DNA from: Microbacterium trichothecenolyticum | GTDB lineage: Bacteria > Actinomycetota > Actinomycetes > Actinomycetales > Microbacteriaceae | Length of the DNA stretch: 64,000 bases | Assembly: GCF_030818955.1 (NCBI RefSeq) | Contig: NZ_JAUTBF010000001.1 | Location: 1,550,001-1,614,000, forward strand | Direction of reading: 5' to 3' | Shown here: one piece after another, positions 7,585 to 19,039 of the stretch | Layout: each line of letters begins with the position of its first letter | Position numbering within the stretch: the stretch's first letter is position 1 | Made by a program: the position numbers and the translations under genes | Notes under the pieces: model-generated | The model's input: only the letters and a program-made list of their open reading frames with translations | The model's database searches: none | Told to the model about the DNA's origin: nothing

Positions 7585-9081
7585 TCAGGCGGTCGTGCCC
7601 CCGATGTAGCGCAGCGGGATCTCGATGGTCACCTCGGTACCGCTTCCCATCAGGGTGTGCCAGTCGATCGTGCCCCCGAGCTCGCCCTGGATGAGCGTGC
7701 GCACGATCTGGGTGCCGAGACCCCGGCCCACCTGCCCCTCGGGGAGTCCGACACCGGTGTCGCGCACGCTCACCTCCAGCATCTCCCCCGTGCGCTCGGC
7801 CGCGATCTCGACATCGCCCTCTTGTCCGGCGAGCCCGTGTTCGACGGCGTTGGTCACGAGCTCCGTGAGGGCGAGGGCGAGCGGCGTGGCGAACTGACTG
7901 GGCAGCGTCCCGAACCTGCCGGTGCTGCGGGTGCGGGCGCGGGTGTTGGGCGCCGCGGCGACCTCGGCGACGAGCTTGAGCACCCGGGCGAAGACGTCGT
8001 CGAAGTCGACGTTCTGCGCCAGGCCCTCCGAGAGCGTGTCGTGCACCACGGCGATGGCCGAGACGCGGCGCATCGCCTGCGTCAGCGCGTCGCGGGCCTC
8101 GTCGGAGTGCGTGCGCCGCGCCTGGATGCGTAGGAGGGAGGCCACCGTCTGCAGGTTGTTCTTCACGCGATGGTGAATCTCGCGAATGGTCGCGTCCTTG
8201 GTGATGAGTTCCTGCTCCTGGTGGCGGATCTCGGTCACGTCGCGGCTGAGCACGATCGCCCCGACGCGAGTACCGCGGTCACGCAGTGGAATGGTGCGCA
8301 GCGATACCTGCACGCCCCGCGCCTCCATGTCGGCGCGCCACGGTGCCCTCCCGCTCACCACGACCGGGAGCGACTCGTCGACGTCTTGACGCTTGGCCGG
8401 AAGGATGCGGGCGGTGACCTCGGCGAGTGACTCCCCCTCGAGCTCGTCGTCGAATCCCATGCGGTTGAATGCCGACAGCGCGTTGGGGCTGGCGAAGGTG
8501 GTGATGCCGTCGACGTCGAGGCGGATGAGTCCGTCAGAGGCGCGCGGCGCGCCGCGGCGCGGCGCGGTGGGCGCGGCCAGATCGGGGAACTCGGCCGAGG
8601 CGATCATGCCGAACAGGTCGTCGGCGCAGTCGTTGAAGGTGATCTGCTGACGCGAGGGGGTGCGCGTCTCCCCGAGGTTGGTGTGCCGGGTCAGCACGCC
8701 GACCGTGGTCACCGCCTCGCCCTCGCGCGACAGCTCACGCACGATCGGCACCGCGCGCACGCGCGTCGGCGTCTCTTCGAACCAGTCGGGGGATGCCGAG
8801 TCGACGATGCGTCCGCTCTGGTACGCCTCACGCACCTGGGTACGCCACTGGGGCCGCACGCGGTCGCCGACGATGTCGCGGTAGAACAACGTCGCCGCTC
8901 CCCCGGGCCGGGTGTGCGCGACGGCGATGAACGAATCGTCGGGGGTCGGCACCCAGATGACGATGTCGGCGAACGCGAGGTCGGCGAGCAGTTGCCCGTC
9001 GCCGGCGAGCCGGTGCAGCCACTCGACATCGGCCTCGCTGGAGCGGCCCTGGGCGTAGACGAGTTCACTGAGTGTCGACAC
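7585..9081 (-). CDS. pdtaS: Cytosolic sensor histidine kinase PdtaS
   Basis: The 498-residue protein matches M. tuberculosis PdtaS (Rv3220c) in length and layout: an N-terminal GAF domain (about 1-165), a PAS domain (about 185-285), and a HisKA_2 dimerisation domain with His303 in REIHHRVKNNLQT. The ATPase domain has its N-box at ELVTNAVEHGL and G-box at GRGLGTQI. No membrane segment is present. PdtaS signals to the RNA-binding antiterminator PdtaR, which is not encoded here and is also unlinked in mycobacteria. The GTG start sits 6 nt after TAGGGT, again suggesting a leaderless message. Confidence 0.92.
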   Translation of the reverse strand: MSTLSELVYAQGRSSEADVEWLHRLAGDGQLLADLAFADIVIWVPTPDDSFIAVAHTRPGGAATLFYRDIVGDRVRPQWRTQVREAYQSGRIVDSASPDWFEETPTRVRAVPIVRELSREGEAVTTVGVLTRHTNLGETRTPSRQQITFNDCADDLFGMIASAEFPDLAAPTAPRRGAPRASDGLIRLDVDGITTFASPNALSAFNRMGFDDELEGESLAEVTARILPAKRQDVDESLPVVVSGRAPWRADMEARGVQVSLRTIPLRDRGTRVGAIVLSRDVTEIRHQEQELITKDATIREIHHRVKNNLQTVASLLRIQARRTHSDEARDALTQAMRRVSAIAVVHDTLSEGLAQNVDFDDVFARVLKLVAEVAAAPNTRARTRSTGRFGTLPSQFATPLALALTELVTNAVEHGLAGQEGDVEIAAERTGEMLEVSVRDTGVGLPEGQVGRGLGTQIVRTLIQGELGGTIDWHTLMGSGTEVTIEIPLRYIGGTTA

Positions 9082-9087
9082 TCTCCC

Positions 9088-9093
9088 ACCCTA
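9088..9093 (-). promoter_or_regulatory. Candidate -10 (TAGGGT) of a leaderless pdtaS promoter
   Basis: On the minus strand TAGGGT is followed by GGGAGA and the GTG at 9081. The purine stretch could also act as a short ribosome site. Confidence 0.45.
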
Positions 9094-9206
9094 GACGGCG
9101 CGTCGGGCACCCTCGCGGCGTGCCCACTCCGGCGCACCCCGTCGCACGAGGCGCGGGTCGGATGGTGCGATTCGGGGTGAAACGCACGGGCCCTCCGAAA
9201 CGGGGA

Positions 9207-9212
9207 CATAAT
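9207..9212 (+). promoter_or_regulatory. Candidate -10 (CATAAT) of a leaderless promoter
   Basis: CATAAT, one mismatch from TATAAT, lies six bases before the in-frame ATG at 9219. An ATG at 9211 overlaps it but is in another frame. Confidence 0.45.
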
Positions 9213-9218
9213 GACCGG

Positions 9219-9500
9219 ATGGCCGAGACGACCTCACCCCGCGACCGGTTTGCTCCCGTCGAGGGCGTCGCCGGCGACCTGGGTCTCGGCGTCGACGAGA
9301 TCATGGCCCTCGTTCACGAAGGCCTGATCCGGGGTATCGAGATCGGATCCCCGCCCAGATGGCACATCGACCTCGACAGCGTCGACGTCTACCTCGACGA
9401 TCAGAGCGAGGCGGCTCGCCGGGCGGCACTCTGGCGCCAGTCGCAGGCCGCGAGCTTCCCCGAGCTCTGGGGGCGCGGCGAGATCCGTAACGGCGACTGA
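9219..9500 (+). CDS. Small helix-turn-helix protein (excisionase/MerR-like DNA-binding fold)
   Basis: The protein has 93 residues. A stretch of about 60 (PVEGVAGDLGLGVDEIMALV, then IRGIEIG and WHIDLDSVDVYL) has the pattern of an excisionase-type winged helix: helix-turn-helix, a wing with the xGxxxRWHI core, then a short helix. The rest is charged. The start at 9219 is supported by the -10 hexamer in front of it. It is divergent from pdtaS. Proteins like this sit at this place in other Microbacteriaceae, but the target is unknown and phage excisionase function is not implied. Confidence 0.6.
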   Translation: MAETTSPRDRFAPVEGVAGDLGLGVDEIMALVHEGLIRGIEIGSPPRWHIDLDSVDVYLDDQSEAARRAALWRQSQAASFPELWGRGEIRNGD

Positions 9501-9640
9501 TCGCAACCGCCCTCCACACGTCACCCACGCACGCTTTCGTCCACAGACTCGGCGAATCCCTGTCGGCGCGAGCTCGCGCTGCCCTACTGTCGGCCACAAC
9601 CCCCCGCTCGTTGGCCTCAGCTGTCACGACGGAGGCACGC

Positions 9641-10072
9641 ATGACCCTGGCGACCACACGAGTGATGGCGACCGACCGTTCGGCCGCTCGCCTCGAGGAG
9701 TTCTTCGGTCCGCAGAGGACTCCGACCCATGAGCTGCCTCCGTCCGAGACGTTCGCGCGGAACGTCGTGCGCGGGGTTCTCGAAGTCCTCTCCGGCGTCC
9801 GCGAGGTCGAGCAGCTCGCCCGCTGGCTCTCGGAAGACGTCTATCGCACGCTGTCGGTGCGCGCGAGCCTCGCCGCACGCGCGCGCAGCGCCCGGCGGAT
9901 CACCGCCTTGCGCGAGGTGCACGAGATCCGAAACGTGCACGTGTTCGAGCCGGCCGACGGCATCGTCGAGGCCACGGTCACCGCCGCCGCGCGCGTGCGC
10001 ACGCGCGCGATCGCCCTCCGCCTCGAGGGTCTGGACGGCCGATGGCGCGTCACGGCGCTGGCCCTGCTATGA
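9641..10072 (+). CDS. Rv3235-like conserved actinobacterial protein
   Basis: The protein has 143 residues with a low-complexity N-terminus and a conserved core, about 45-140. The core contains RNVVRGVLEVLSGVREVEQL, WLSEDVYRTLSVR, and a C-terminal strand region ending in RWRVTALALL. This core is characteristic of the Rv3235/DUF6459 family, which is found near secA in actinobacteria and has no known function. The ATG at 9641 is chosen because GGAGG lies 5 nt upstream of it. A TTG 30 nt earlier has no such site. The 140 bp before the gene hold only a weak -10-like TACTGT. Confidence 0.75.
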   Translation: MTLATTRVMATDRSAARLEEFFGPQRTPTHELPPSETFARNVVRGVLEVLSGVREVEQLARWLSEDVYRTLSVRASLAARARSARRITALREVHEIRNVHVFEPADGIVEATVTAAARVRTRAIALRLEGLDGRWRVTALALL

Positions 10073-10150
10073 CGGCACACGGCAACGGCGCAGCGGCTCT
10101 CCGTCGCCGAGGGCGTCGAACGGTTCCCGCGGCAGCGCCCGGCGTGCCGG

Positions 10151-11377
10151 CTACGGCCGCCAGGTCGAGAGGAAGTTCCCGAGTCGCTCGACGGCGTCCG
10201 CGATGACACGCGCCTCGGGCAGCGTGACGATGCGCACGTGGTCGGTGGCCGGCCAGTTGAAGCCCGAGCCCTGAACGAGCAGCACGTGCTCGGCGAGAAG
10301 GAAGTCGCGCACGAACTTGCCGTCGTCGGGGATCTCGTACACCTCGGGGTCGAAACGGGGGAAGGCGTACAGCGCACCGCGCGGCAGCACGCACGACACA
10401 CCGGGGATCGCCTCGAGACCCTGCCAGGCGGCATCCCGCTGCTCGTGCAGCCGCCCCGAGGGAGCGATGAGCGCGTCGATGGACTGCACGCCCGAGAGGG
10501 CGGCCTGCACGGCGAACTGCGCGGGCACGTTGGGGCACAGACGCGTGGATGCCAGCAGGTTGATGCCGTGCAGGAATCCCTGGGCGTGCTCCTTGGGGCC
10601 GGTGATCGCGAGCCACCCCGAGCGGTACCCGGCGACGCGGTACGTCTTCGACAGGCCGTTGAACGTCAGACACAGCAGGTCGGGGGCGACGGTGGCCATC
10701 GGGATGTGCACCGCGTCGTCGAAGAGGATGCGGTCGTAGATCTCGTCGGCCAGCAGCAGCAGGGAATGCTCGCGCGCGATGTCGGCGATCCCCTCGAGCA
10801 CCTCGCGCGAGTAGACCGCGCCCGTCGGATTGTTCGGGTTGATGACGACGATGGCCTTGGTGCGCGGCGTGATCTTCGCGCGGATGTCCTCGAGGTCGGG
10901 CTGCCAGTCGCGCTGCTCGTCGCAGAGGTAATGCACGGGCGTCCCGCCGCCGAGGCTGGTCATCGCCGTCCACAGCGGATAGTCGGGCGCGGGGATCAGC
11001 ACCTCGTCGCCCTCGTCGAGCAACGCCTGCATGGTCATCGTGATGAGCTCGGACACTCCGTTGCCGAGATACACGTGATCGGGGTCGAGGTCAGGGAAGC
11101 CGGGCTCCTGCTCGTAACGCGAGACGATGGCGCGGCGGGCCGACATGATGCCCCGGCTGTCGCTGTAGCCGTGGGCGTTCGGGATCGACGCGATCATGTC
11201 GCGCACGATCTGATGCGGCGCCTCGAAACCGAAGGTCGCGGGGTTGCCGGTGTTGAGCTTGAGGATCGAGTGCCCCTCGGCCTCGAGCCGATCGGCCTCG
11301 ACCAGGGCCTCGCCGCGGATCTCGTAGAGGACGTCTTTCAGCTTCGATGACTGGTCGAGGGGGCGCAGCGGGCTCAT
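10151..11377 (-). CDS. alaA: Class I/II PLP aminotransferase, AlaA-type (alanine transaminase)
   Basis: The 408-residue chain shows the fold-type I features of the AlaA/AspC group. They are the N-terminal KLNTGNPATFGF, the aspartate of the PLP ring in INPNNPTGAVYS and LLADEIYD, the Schiff-base lysine in NGLSKTYRVAGYRSGW, and the C-terminal arginine in DHVRIV. It is closest to E. coli AlaA (405 aa), which makes alanine from pyruvate with glutamate; aspartate aminotransferase is the alternative. The ATG at 11377 is supported by TATCCT 6 nt upstream. It is transcribed alone, downstream of secA and beyond a terminator. Confidence 0.82.
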   Translation of the reverse strand: MSPLRPLDQSSKLKDVLYEIRGEALVEADRLEAEGHSILKLNTGNPATFGFEAPHQIVRDMIASIPNAHGYSDSRGIMSARRAIVSRYEQEPGFPDLDPDHVYLGNGVSELITMTMQALLDEGDEVLIPAPDYPLWTAMTSLGGGTPVHYLCDEQRDWQPDLEDIRAKITPRTKAIVVINPNNPTGAVYSREVLEGIADIAREHSLLLLADEIYDRILFDDAVHIPMATVAPDLLCLTFNGLSKTYRVAGYRSGWLAITGPKEHAQGFLHGINLLASTRLCPNVPAQFAVQAALSGVQSIDALIAPSGRLHEQRDAAWQGLEAIPGVSCVLPRGALYAFPRFDPEVYEIPDDGKFVRDFLLAEHVLLVQGSGFNWPATDHVRIVTLPEARVIADAVERLGNFLSTWRP

Positions 11378-11383
11378 CGGTTC

Positions 11384-11389
11384 AGGATA
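11384..11389 (-). promoter_or_regulatory. Candidate -10 (TATCCT) of a leaderless promoter for alaA
   Basis: On the minus strand TATCCT is followed by GAACCG and the ATG at 11377. Confidence 0.45.
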
Positions 11390-11439
11390 TCCCCGCCCCC
11401 ACCGAGCCAATTCACAGCGTGTGGATCACCCTCCGGATA

Positions 11440-11484
11440 AACGATGGATGCCGCACCCCGACGTCGGGGGCGGCATCCATCGTT
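11440..11484. terminator. Hairpin terminator of secA
   Basis: AACGATGGATGCCG (11440-11453) pairs with CGGCATCCATCGTT (11471-11484), with an inner CCCCGAC/GTCGGGG stem. It begins two bases after the secA stop and is followed on that strand by a short T-rich run. Confidence 0.75.
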
Positions 11485-11486
11485 CA

Positions 11487-14279
<2,793 letters not shown>

Positions 14280-14451
14280 GAAGCATCTCCATCTGTCGGG
14301 TGCGATGCCCACGCGGACACCGGCCTGCGAACAGGCATACGCGCCCTATGTTATCCGTGTTACCCGTTCGTGACCTGCGAGGCCGCCGCAATCCGCAGGC
14401 GGGTGCTCGCGCCCAAAGCGAACACTCGGCGCCTCCGCGGGGCGCGCGGCC

Positions 14452-14457
14452 TAGGAT
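14452..14457 (+). promoter_or_regulatory. Candidate -10 (TAGGAT) of a leaderless promoter
   Basis: TAGGAT is followed by CGACCC and the ATG at 14464. There is no ribosome site in between. Confidence 0.5.
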
Positions 14458-14463
14458 CGACCC

Positions 14464-15777
14464 ATGGCCGGTTTCTGGGGCAAGAGAAAGCGCGAAGAGC
14501 AGGACGCAGCGGATGCCGACCTGGCCCGGCGCGCCGAGCTCGCGATCGTCGCCGCCGACGAGCGCGTGCGCCTCACCTCCGACGAACTGGACTTCGCCCG
14601 CGCGGAGCTCGGAGACAAGGCCACCGAAGACCTCGCCGCCGCCCTCGACTCGGTGCGCACGCACCTCGCCGAGGCGTTCCGCCTGCACCAGCTCAACCAC
14701 GACGAGATCCCCGACACGAAAGAAGAGCTGCGCACACGCAACGCGCGCATCATTCAGCTGTCGGAGTGGGCGGAAGACCTGCTCGAGGAGCGCACGCAGG
14801 TGCTGCAGCCCAAGATCGACGCCGTGCGACGGGCTCCCGAGACCCTGGCGCGCGTGCGCGCCGACCGCGACCGCCTGGCCGAGCGGGTACCGAACGCCCG
14901 CGAGGTCGTCGAGCGGCTCTCGCGTCGGTACAGCGACTCCGCCCTGCAGCAGATCGGCGGCAACCCCGAAGAGATCGACCAGCTGCTCGACTTCGCCGTG
15001 CACACCGCGGGCGTCTCCGAACGCCGGCGCGAGGCCGGCCAGCGCGAGCAGGCGTCCGTCGCCCTCGAGGCGGCGACCGAGGCGGTGCGCCGTGCAGAGT
15101 CGCTGCTCGATGCCGTCGACATGTTCGAGATCGAGGCGCTGCGCGCCGAGTCGACCCTGGCGGCCGTGGTCGACGATTCGCGCAACGATCTCGTCGAGGC
15201 GCGCCGGGGAGCCCAGACCCCGGCGGTCGCTCAGGCCATGGCCGATCTGGAGCGCGCGCTGGCCACGCTGCCGGCATCCGGATCCCGCAGCGACCCCTTC
15301 GCGGCACTGTCCTCTCTGCGTCAGGCCAATGCCGCACTCGACGTCGCCCGCGAGCGGGCCGCTCGTCCCGTCCCCTCCCAGGAGCAGGTCGAGCACGCCA
15401 TCGACGACGCGGACCGTCAGATCGCCGTCGCCCGCGGGCTGATCACCGGCCACCGCGGCTGGATCGGCGCCGACGCGCGCACCCGCTTCGTCGAGGCCGA
15501 GCGCCTGCGCGCGGGGCTCCCCCTCGGCTTCGTTCCCGAAGACGACCGCGACACCGTGCTGGCCACCGCCCGCCGCGCCGGGTCGCTCGCGTCGGAATCT
15601 CTGCAGATCGCCCAGCGCGACATCGAGCAGTCCCGTCCCGACGACTGGGGCGGCAACGGCTACGGCCGCGGCGGGGGATACGGCCGCGGCGGCGGTATGG
15701 GCGGCGGAAACATGGTCGGCGGCATGCTCGGCGGGCTCGTCATCGGCTCGCTGCTGGGAGATATCTTCGACGGCTGA
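14464..15777 (+). CDS. Long coiled-coil protein with glycine-rich C-terminus, function unknown
   Basis: The protein has 437 residues. After a short basic start (MAGFWGKRKREEQ), residues 15 to about 370 are almost entirely charged, alanine-rich helix with heptad character (RARAELAIV-type, EQASVALEAATEAVRRAESL). A glycine-rich segment follows with GGGYGRGGG repeats (about 393-415) and a final small hydrophobic stretch (GGMLGGLVIGSLLGDIFDG) that could contact membrane or partners. The second half resembles the C-terminal part of actinobacterial TPM-domain proteins, but no TPM domain or signal peptide is visible. It is monocistronic between secA and hpf. Confidence 0.75.
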   Translation: MAGFWGKRKREEQDAADADLARRAELAIVAADERVRLTSDELDFARAELGDKATEDLAAALDSVRTHLAEAFRLHQLNHDEIPDTKEELRTRNARIIQLSEWAEDLLEERTQVLQPKIDAVRRAPETLARVRADRDRLAERVPNAREVVERLSRRYSDSALQQIGGNPEEIDQLLDFAVHTAGVSERRREAGQREQASVALEAATEAVRRAESLLDAVDMFEIEALRAESTLAAVVDDSRNDLVEARRGAQTPAVAQAMADLERALATLPASGSRSDPFAALSSLRQANAALDVARERAARPVPSQEQVEHAIDDADRQIAVARGLITGHRGWIGADARTRFVEAERLRAGLPLGFVPEDDRDTVLATARRAGSLASESLQIAQRDIEQSRPDDWGGNGYGRGGGYGRGGGMGGGNMVGGMLGGLVIGSLLGDIFDG

Positions 15778-15800
15778 GCCGGCGAACCCCCGGTCTCACG

Positions 15801-15834
15801 ACGATGCCCCCGCCCAGATGGGCGGAGGCATCGT
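15801..15834. terminator. Bidirectional hairpin terminator
   Basis: ACGATGCC (15801-15808) pairs with GGCATCGT (15827-15834) with an inner CCGCCC/GGGCGG stem. It lies between the convergent coiled-coil gene and hpf. Confidence 0.7.
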
Positions 15835-15846
15835 GTCATCCATCGA

Positions 15847-16509
15847 TCAGGATGCCACCGGGACGGCGGGCGCGGCCTGCGTCCCGAGGGCGATCACGCC
15901 GTAATCCCAGCCCTTGCGGCGGTAGACGACGCTCGGGTGGTCGGTGCGGGCGTCGATGAAGAGGAAGAAGTCGTGCCCGACGAGCTCCATGCGGTCGACG
16001 GCGTCTTCGACCGTCATCCATTCCGCCTCGAACTCCTTCTGCCGGATGACGACCGGGCAGTAGTCCTCTTCTTCTGCCGAGTCGTTCTGAACCGGGACGG
16101 AGCCCGTCGCGACGGCACGCAGCACGTCGACCGAGGCGGGCTCGACGTCGATACCGGCGAGCTCGCCGGTGTTCTTCTCGAACTTGGCACCGCGGGGGTG
16201 GTTGCGAGCATCGACGCGCTTCTGCTTCGCCCGGCGTACCTGCTCGGAGATCTTGTCGACCGCGAGGTCGAGAGCGGCGAACTTGTCGGCGTCCGTCGCC
16301 TCGGCCCGGACGACCGGACCCTTGCCATCGAGGGTGAGTTCGACCGTGTCGTCTTCGATCCGACCATTGCGATAGGAGCGGTGAGTGACCTTGACCTCGA
16401 GCGTGTTGGCACGCGGCGCCAGATGCTCGATGCGACTGACCTTCTCTTCGACCACGCTGCGGAAACGATCGGTGATACCGACTCCCACGCCGACGATGCT
16501 GGTGTCCAT
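15847..16509 (-). CDS. hpf: Long-form ribosome hibernation-promoting factor
   Basis: The 220-residue protein has the N-terminal HPF/RaiA domain (about 1-110: GVGVGITDRFRSVVEEKVSR, then TVELTLDGKGPVVRAEATD) that binds the 30S decoding centre. A linker leads to a C-terminal dimerisation domain (VVIRQKEFEAEWMTVEDAVD, then HDFFLFIDARTDHPSVVYRR). Long HPF joins two 70S ribosomes into inactive 100S particles in stationary phase or hypoxia. AAGGAGG is placed 7 nt before the ATG, next to a stem-loop. The position between secA and comF matches Rv3240c-Rv3242c. Confidence 0.94.
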   Translation of the reverse strand: MDTSIVGVGVGITDRFRSVVEEKVSRIEHLAPRANTLEVKVTHRSYRNGRIEDDTVELTLDGKGPVVRAEATDADKFAALDLAVDKISEQVRRAKQKRVDARNHPRGAKFEKNTGELAGIDVEPASVDVLRAVATGSVPVQNDSAEEEDYCPVVIRQKEFEAEWMTVEDAVDRMELVGHDFFLFIDARTDHPSVVYRRKGWDYGVIALGTQAAPAVPVAS

Positions 16510-16529
16510 CCGTGACCTCCTTGTTCCGG

Positions 16530-16554
16530 GTTCCGCCCGGTCTAAGGGCGGAAC
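16530..16554 (-). promoter_or_regulatory. Stem-loop in the hpf leader next to the ribosome site
   Basis: GTTCCGCCC (16554-16546 on the minus strand) pairs perfectly with GGGCGGAAC (16538-16530) around a 7-nt loop. It ends 7 nt upstream of the AAGGAGG of hpf. A regulatory RNA hairpin or an operator is possible. The rest of the 93-bp gap is unremarkable. Confidence 0.5.
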
Positions 16555-16602
16555 ATCCGTCGCCTTCAGTCATCCCCACGCTAGTAGGGCGCCACCGTCG
16601 TG

Positions 16603-17280
16603 TCACGTGAAAATCCCGTGAGATTCACCTCTGGATGCGATGCGAAGCGGGGTGTGCGCCAGCGCGACGGCCCATACCGGCCCCGCCCCCGCCGCCCGCA
16701 GTGCGCGCACCGCCTCGGCCAGGGTCGCGCCCGTGGTGACGACGTCGTCGACGACCACGACCGCTCGACCGTTCACGCCCCGCGCCACGAAGGCCCCGCC
16801 GACGTTCCGACGCCGAGCCGCCCGACCCAGCCCGCGCTGATCGCCCGGGGCCCGGCGCAGACGGAGGGCGCGCTCGGGACTCCACCCGGCCCGTCGCACG
16901 AGCAGGTCGACCGGACGGTAGCCACGACGGCGGAAGGCCGTGGCCGACGACGGCACGGTCACCACGAGGCCGCCGGGCGGCGTCACCGATCGCAGCACCG
17001 CGGCGAGCGCGGGTGCCAGGTCCCGCGCGAGCCCGGTGCGACCGTCTTCCTTCAACGCCCGGATCACCCGCGCCGTCACCCCCGAGAACTCGAGGGCACA
17101 CGACACGGTCAGCCCCGGCTCGATCGCCCGATCGACCCGAGCCCCGGCGAGGGCCCCGCGGCATCCCGGGCAGAGCGCGTCGTCGAGGGCGCCGCATCCC
17201 GCGCACGACAGCGGCAACCAGAATGTCAGGGCATCGGTGAGCGACGAGACGACGACGGAGAGGAGCGACGACCGGGGCAT
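16603..17280 (-). CDS. comF: ComF-family phosphoribosyltransferase-like protein
   Basis: The 225-residue protein has an N-terminal zinc-ribbon-like pair (CAGC...CPGC, about 27-41) and a C-terminal phosphoribosyltransferase fold with the PRPP loop VVVVDDVVTTGATLAEAV and the core DQRGLGRAARRRNVGGAF. ComF is needed for DNA uptake in naturally competent bacteria. In actinobacteria it is widely kept next to lpqB-mtrAB, where its role is unclear. The ATG at 17280 has GGGGAG 10 nt upstream. lpqB ends 100 bp upstream on the same strand. Confidence 0.88.
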   Translation of the reverse strand: MPRSSLLSVVVSSLTDALTFWLPLSCAGCGALDDALCPGCRGALAGARVDRAIEPGLTVSCALEFSGVTARVIRALKEDGRTGLARDLAPALAAVLRSVTPPGGLVVTVPSSATAFRRRGYRPVDLLVRRAGWSPERALRLRRAPGDQRGLGRAARRRNVGGAFVARGVNGRAVVVVDDVVTTGATLAEAVRALRAAGAGPVWAVALAHTPLRIASRGESHGIFT

Positions 17281-17380
17281 GCGGCCCAGACTCCCCGAGA
17301 GGCGGGCAGACCCGCTCGCCCGGGAGCGGCGATCGGGGACGGATGCCGTCGCGGGTCCCCTGGGGAGGAGGCGAACGCGC

Positions 17381-19039
17381 CTACGAGGCGGTGCCCTGCT
17401 GGGCTGCGAGCACGCGAATGCCGGAGCCCACGAGCGTCCACGAGCTTCCGCGCCGGCTGAACAGGCGCCCCTGGTCGTCGAGCACGCGCACGCTGGTGCC
17501 ACCGGCTGCGAGCGTGCGCGTTCCCTCGGGTGCCGGCGACTCCGTGCCGCGACCCCCGACGTTGAGTTCGCGCAGGCGACTGCTGCCGTCGACGGTGGCG
17601 AGCACGCCGATCGTGGTGTCGTCGAACCATCCGAGGTCGAACGCCCCCTGTTGCGAGAACGACAGCACGTGGGGCGGGCCCAGGTCGACATCGCCGCCGG
17701 AGCGTTGGATGCTGGCGACCCACACCTCCCGCGTCCCCGAGACCGTCACGATGGCCGCCACCCGCGTACCGTCGCGCGAGATCTGCATCGCGGTGATCTC
17801 GGCCGCGTCGGGCCAGGCGTTGCCCACGTCTCGCACGACCCCCTCGGGGGTGATGGCGCGCAGTTGCGACGGGGCCGAGCCCGGCACGCTCCAGATCACC
17901 CCTTCCCCGTCGATCGAGGGTCCGATGAGCCCGGATCGGTCGTCGAGCAGGAACGTACGTCCGTCGGCGAGAGCGCTCGCGACGGAGCCCTGCTGCGTGC
18001 GCACGGCCGCCAGACTTCGGTCGGCCTCGATCTCCACGGCCGTCGGCGAGAGCGATTCCACGGCGTCGGAGAGTCCGGGAATCGCCTCGACCTGGTCGCC
18101 CGAGAGCGTCCCGAAGGTGCCGAGCGTCGTCAGAACGGTCGGCGAGGGGTCGGTGCGCGTGACACGGACGGCGATCTCGGAGGCCGTCACGGGTGTGCCC
18201 TCCACCGTCATCTGCACCTCGTTGATCCCCGCGGACGCCAGACTGCGCGCCAACTGGGTCTGCATGCGGTCCAGGGTGGTGCGATCCAGGCTCAGGGCCG
18301 CACGCGGCAACTGCACCTGGGCCACCCCGCCCGACGACAGCGTCACCGATCGACCGACGAGCGACAGTTCCTCGGGAAAGGCGCTGCGCACCGCTCCCGC
18401 GAGCCAGGCGCTGGGTTGACCGTCGACCAGCGCGGTGGCCACCCGACTCGCCACGGACGGGCGCGGGAACCACCGGACGTCGGGCACGATGAAGCTCCAC
18501 GTCGGGTCGAAGTACGCGATGGATGCCGACTGGTAGACGGTCGGGAACACCTCTTCGTAGAGCACGACGCCATTAGGCGCGGAGGTGATGCGCCACTGCT
18601 CGTCGACACGCGCCAGGGTGAAGGACAGCGTCTCGGCGCTGCCCGTCGCCGCCGGGGAGTAGGCGCCGTCCGCGTCGACCACCGCGACGGTCGACAGCGA
18701 CACGGTCACCGCGCTGCCGTCGGTCGACGCCGCGGCGCGCCGGTCTGCCAGCGTGTCGATGGTCACCCGTGCACGGGGATCCCACGTGGCGCCGGGCGCC
18801 AGGAAGAGCTTCGCGGTGGCCCAATCGTCGGCCGGGCCCGAGCCCGCGCGGAGGAAACCCTCGACGATCTCGGCGGGAGAGGCGTCGTCCTGCGGGCCGT
18901 CGGGCACGAACGCGAACGCCTGCGCGTCGTCGTTCTGCGGACCGCGGCCCGGGTTGACGTACCCCGTCGTGGGCAGGCCCGTGCACCCCGCGAGGGCGAG
19001 GACGAGGGCGGCGGCGATGAGGGCGAGGGCGCGTCTCAT
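17381..19039 (-). CDS. lpqB: Lipoprotein LpqB
   Basis: The 552-residue precursor has a signal peptide with lipobox LALAGC (Cys19), a central GerMN-type domain and a C-terminal beta-propeller-like LpqB domain. LpqB binds the extracellular part of the MtrB sensor and tunes MtrAB signalling, linking it to cell wall and division in mycobacteria and Streptomyces. The ATG overlaps the mtrB stop as ATGA, so lpqB is the third gene of mtrA-mtrB-lpqB. comF follows in the same direction. Confidence 0.94.
   Translation of the reverse strand: MRRALALIAAALVLALAGCTGLPTTGYVNPGRGPQNDDAQAFAFVPDGPQDDASPAEIVEGFLRAGSGPADDWATAKLFLAPGATWDPRARVTIDTLADRRAAASTDGSAVTVSLSTVAVVDADGAYSPAATGSAETLSFTLARVDEQWRITSAPNGVVLYEEVFPTVYQSASIAYFDPTWSFIVPDVRWFPRPSVASRVATALVDGQPSAWLAGAVRSAFPEELSLVGRSVTLSSGGVAQVQLPRAALSLDRTTLDRMQTQLARSLASAGINEVQMTVEGTPVTASEIAVRVTRTDPSPTVLTTLGTFGTLSGDQVEAIPGLSDAVESLSPTAVEIEADRSLAAVRTQQGSVASALADGRTFLLDDRSGLIGPSIDGEGVIWSVPGSAPSQLRAITPEGVVRDVGNAWPDAAEITAMQISRDGTRVAAIVTVSGTREVWVASIQRSGGDVDLGPPHVLSFSQQGAFDLGWFDDTTIGVLATVDGSSRLRELNVGGRGTESPAPEGTRTLAAGGTSVRVLDDQGRLFSRRGSSWTLVGSGIRVLAAQQGTAS

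Noticed and set aside
7585..9081. PdtaS as part of a local two-component operon
   Set aside because: No ANTAR or receiver-domain partner is encoded nearby; the kinase stands alone as in mycobacteria.
9641..9660. Earlier TTG start at 9611 for the Rv3235-like gene
   Set aside because: No ribosome site, while GGAGG fits the ATG at 9641.
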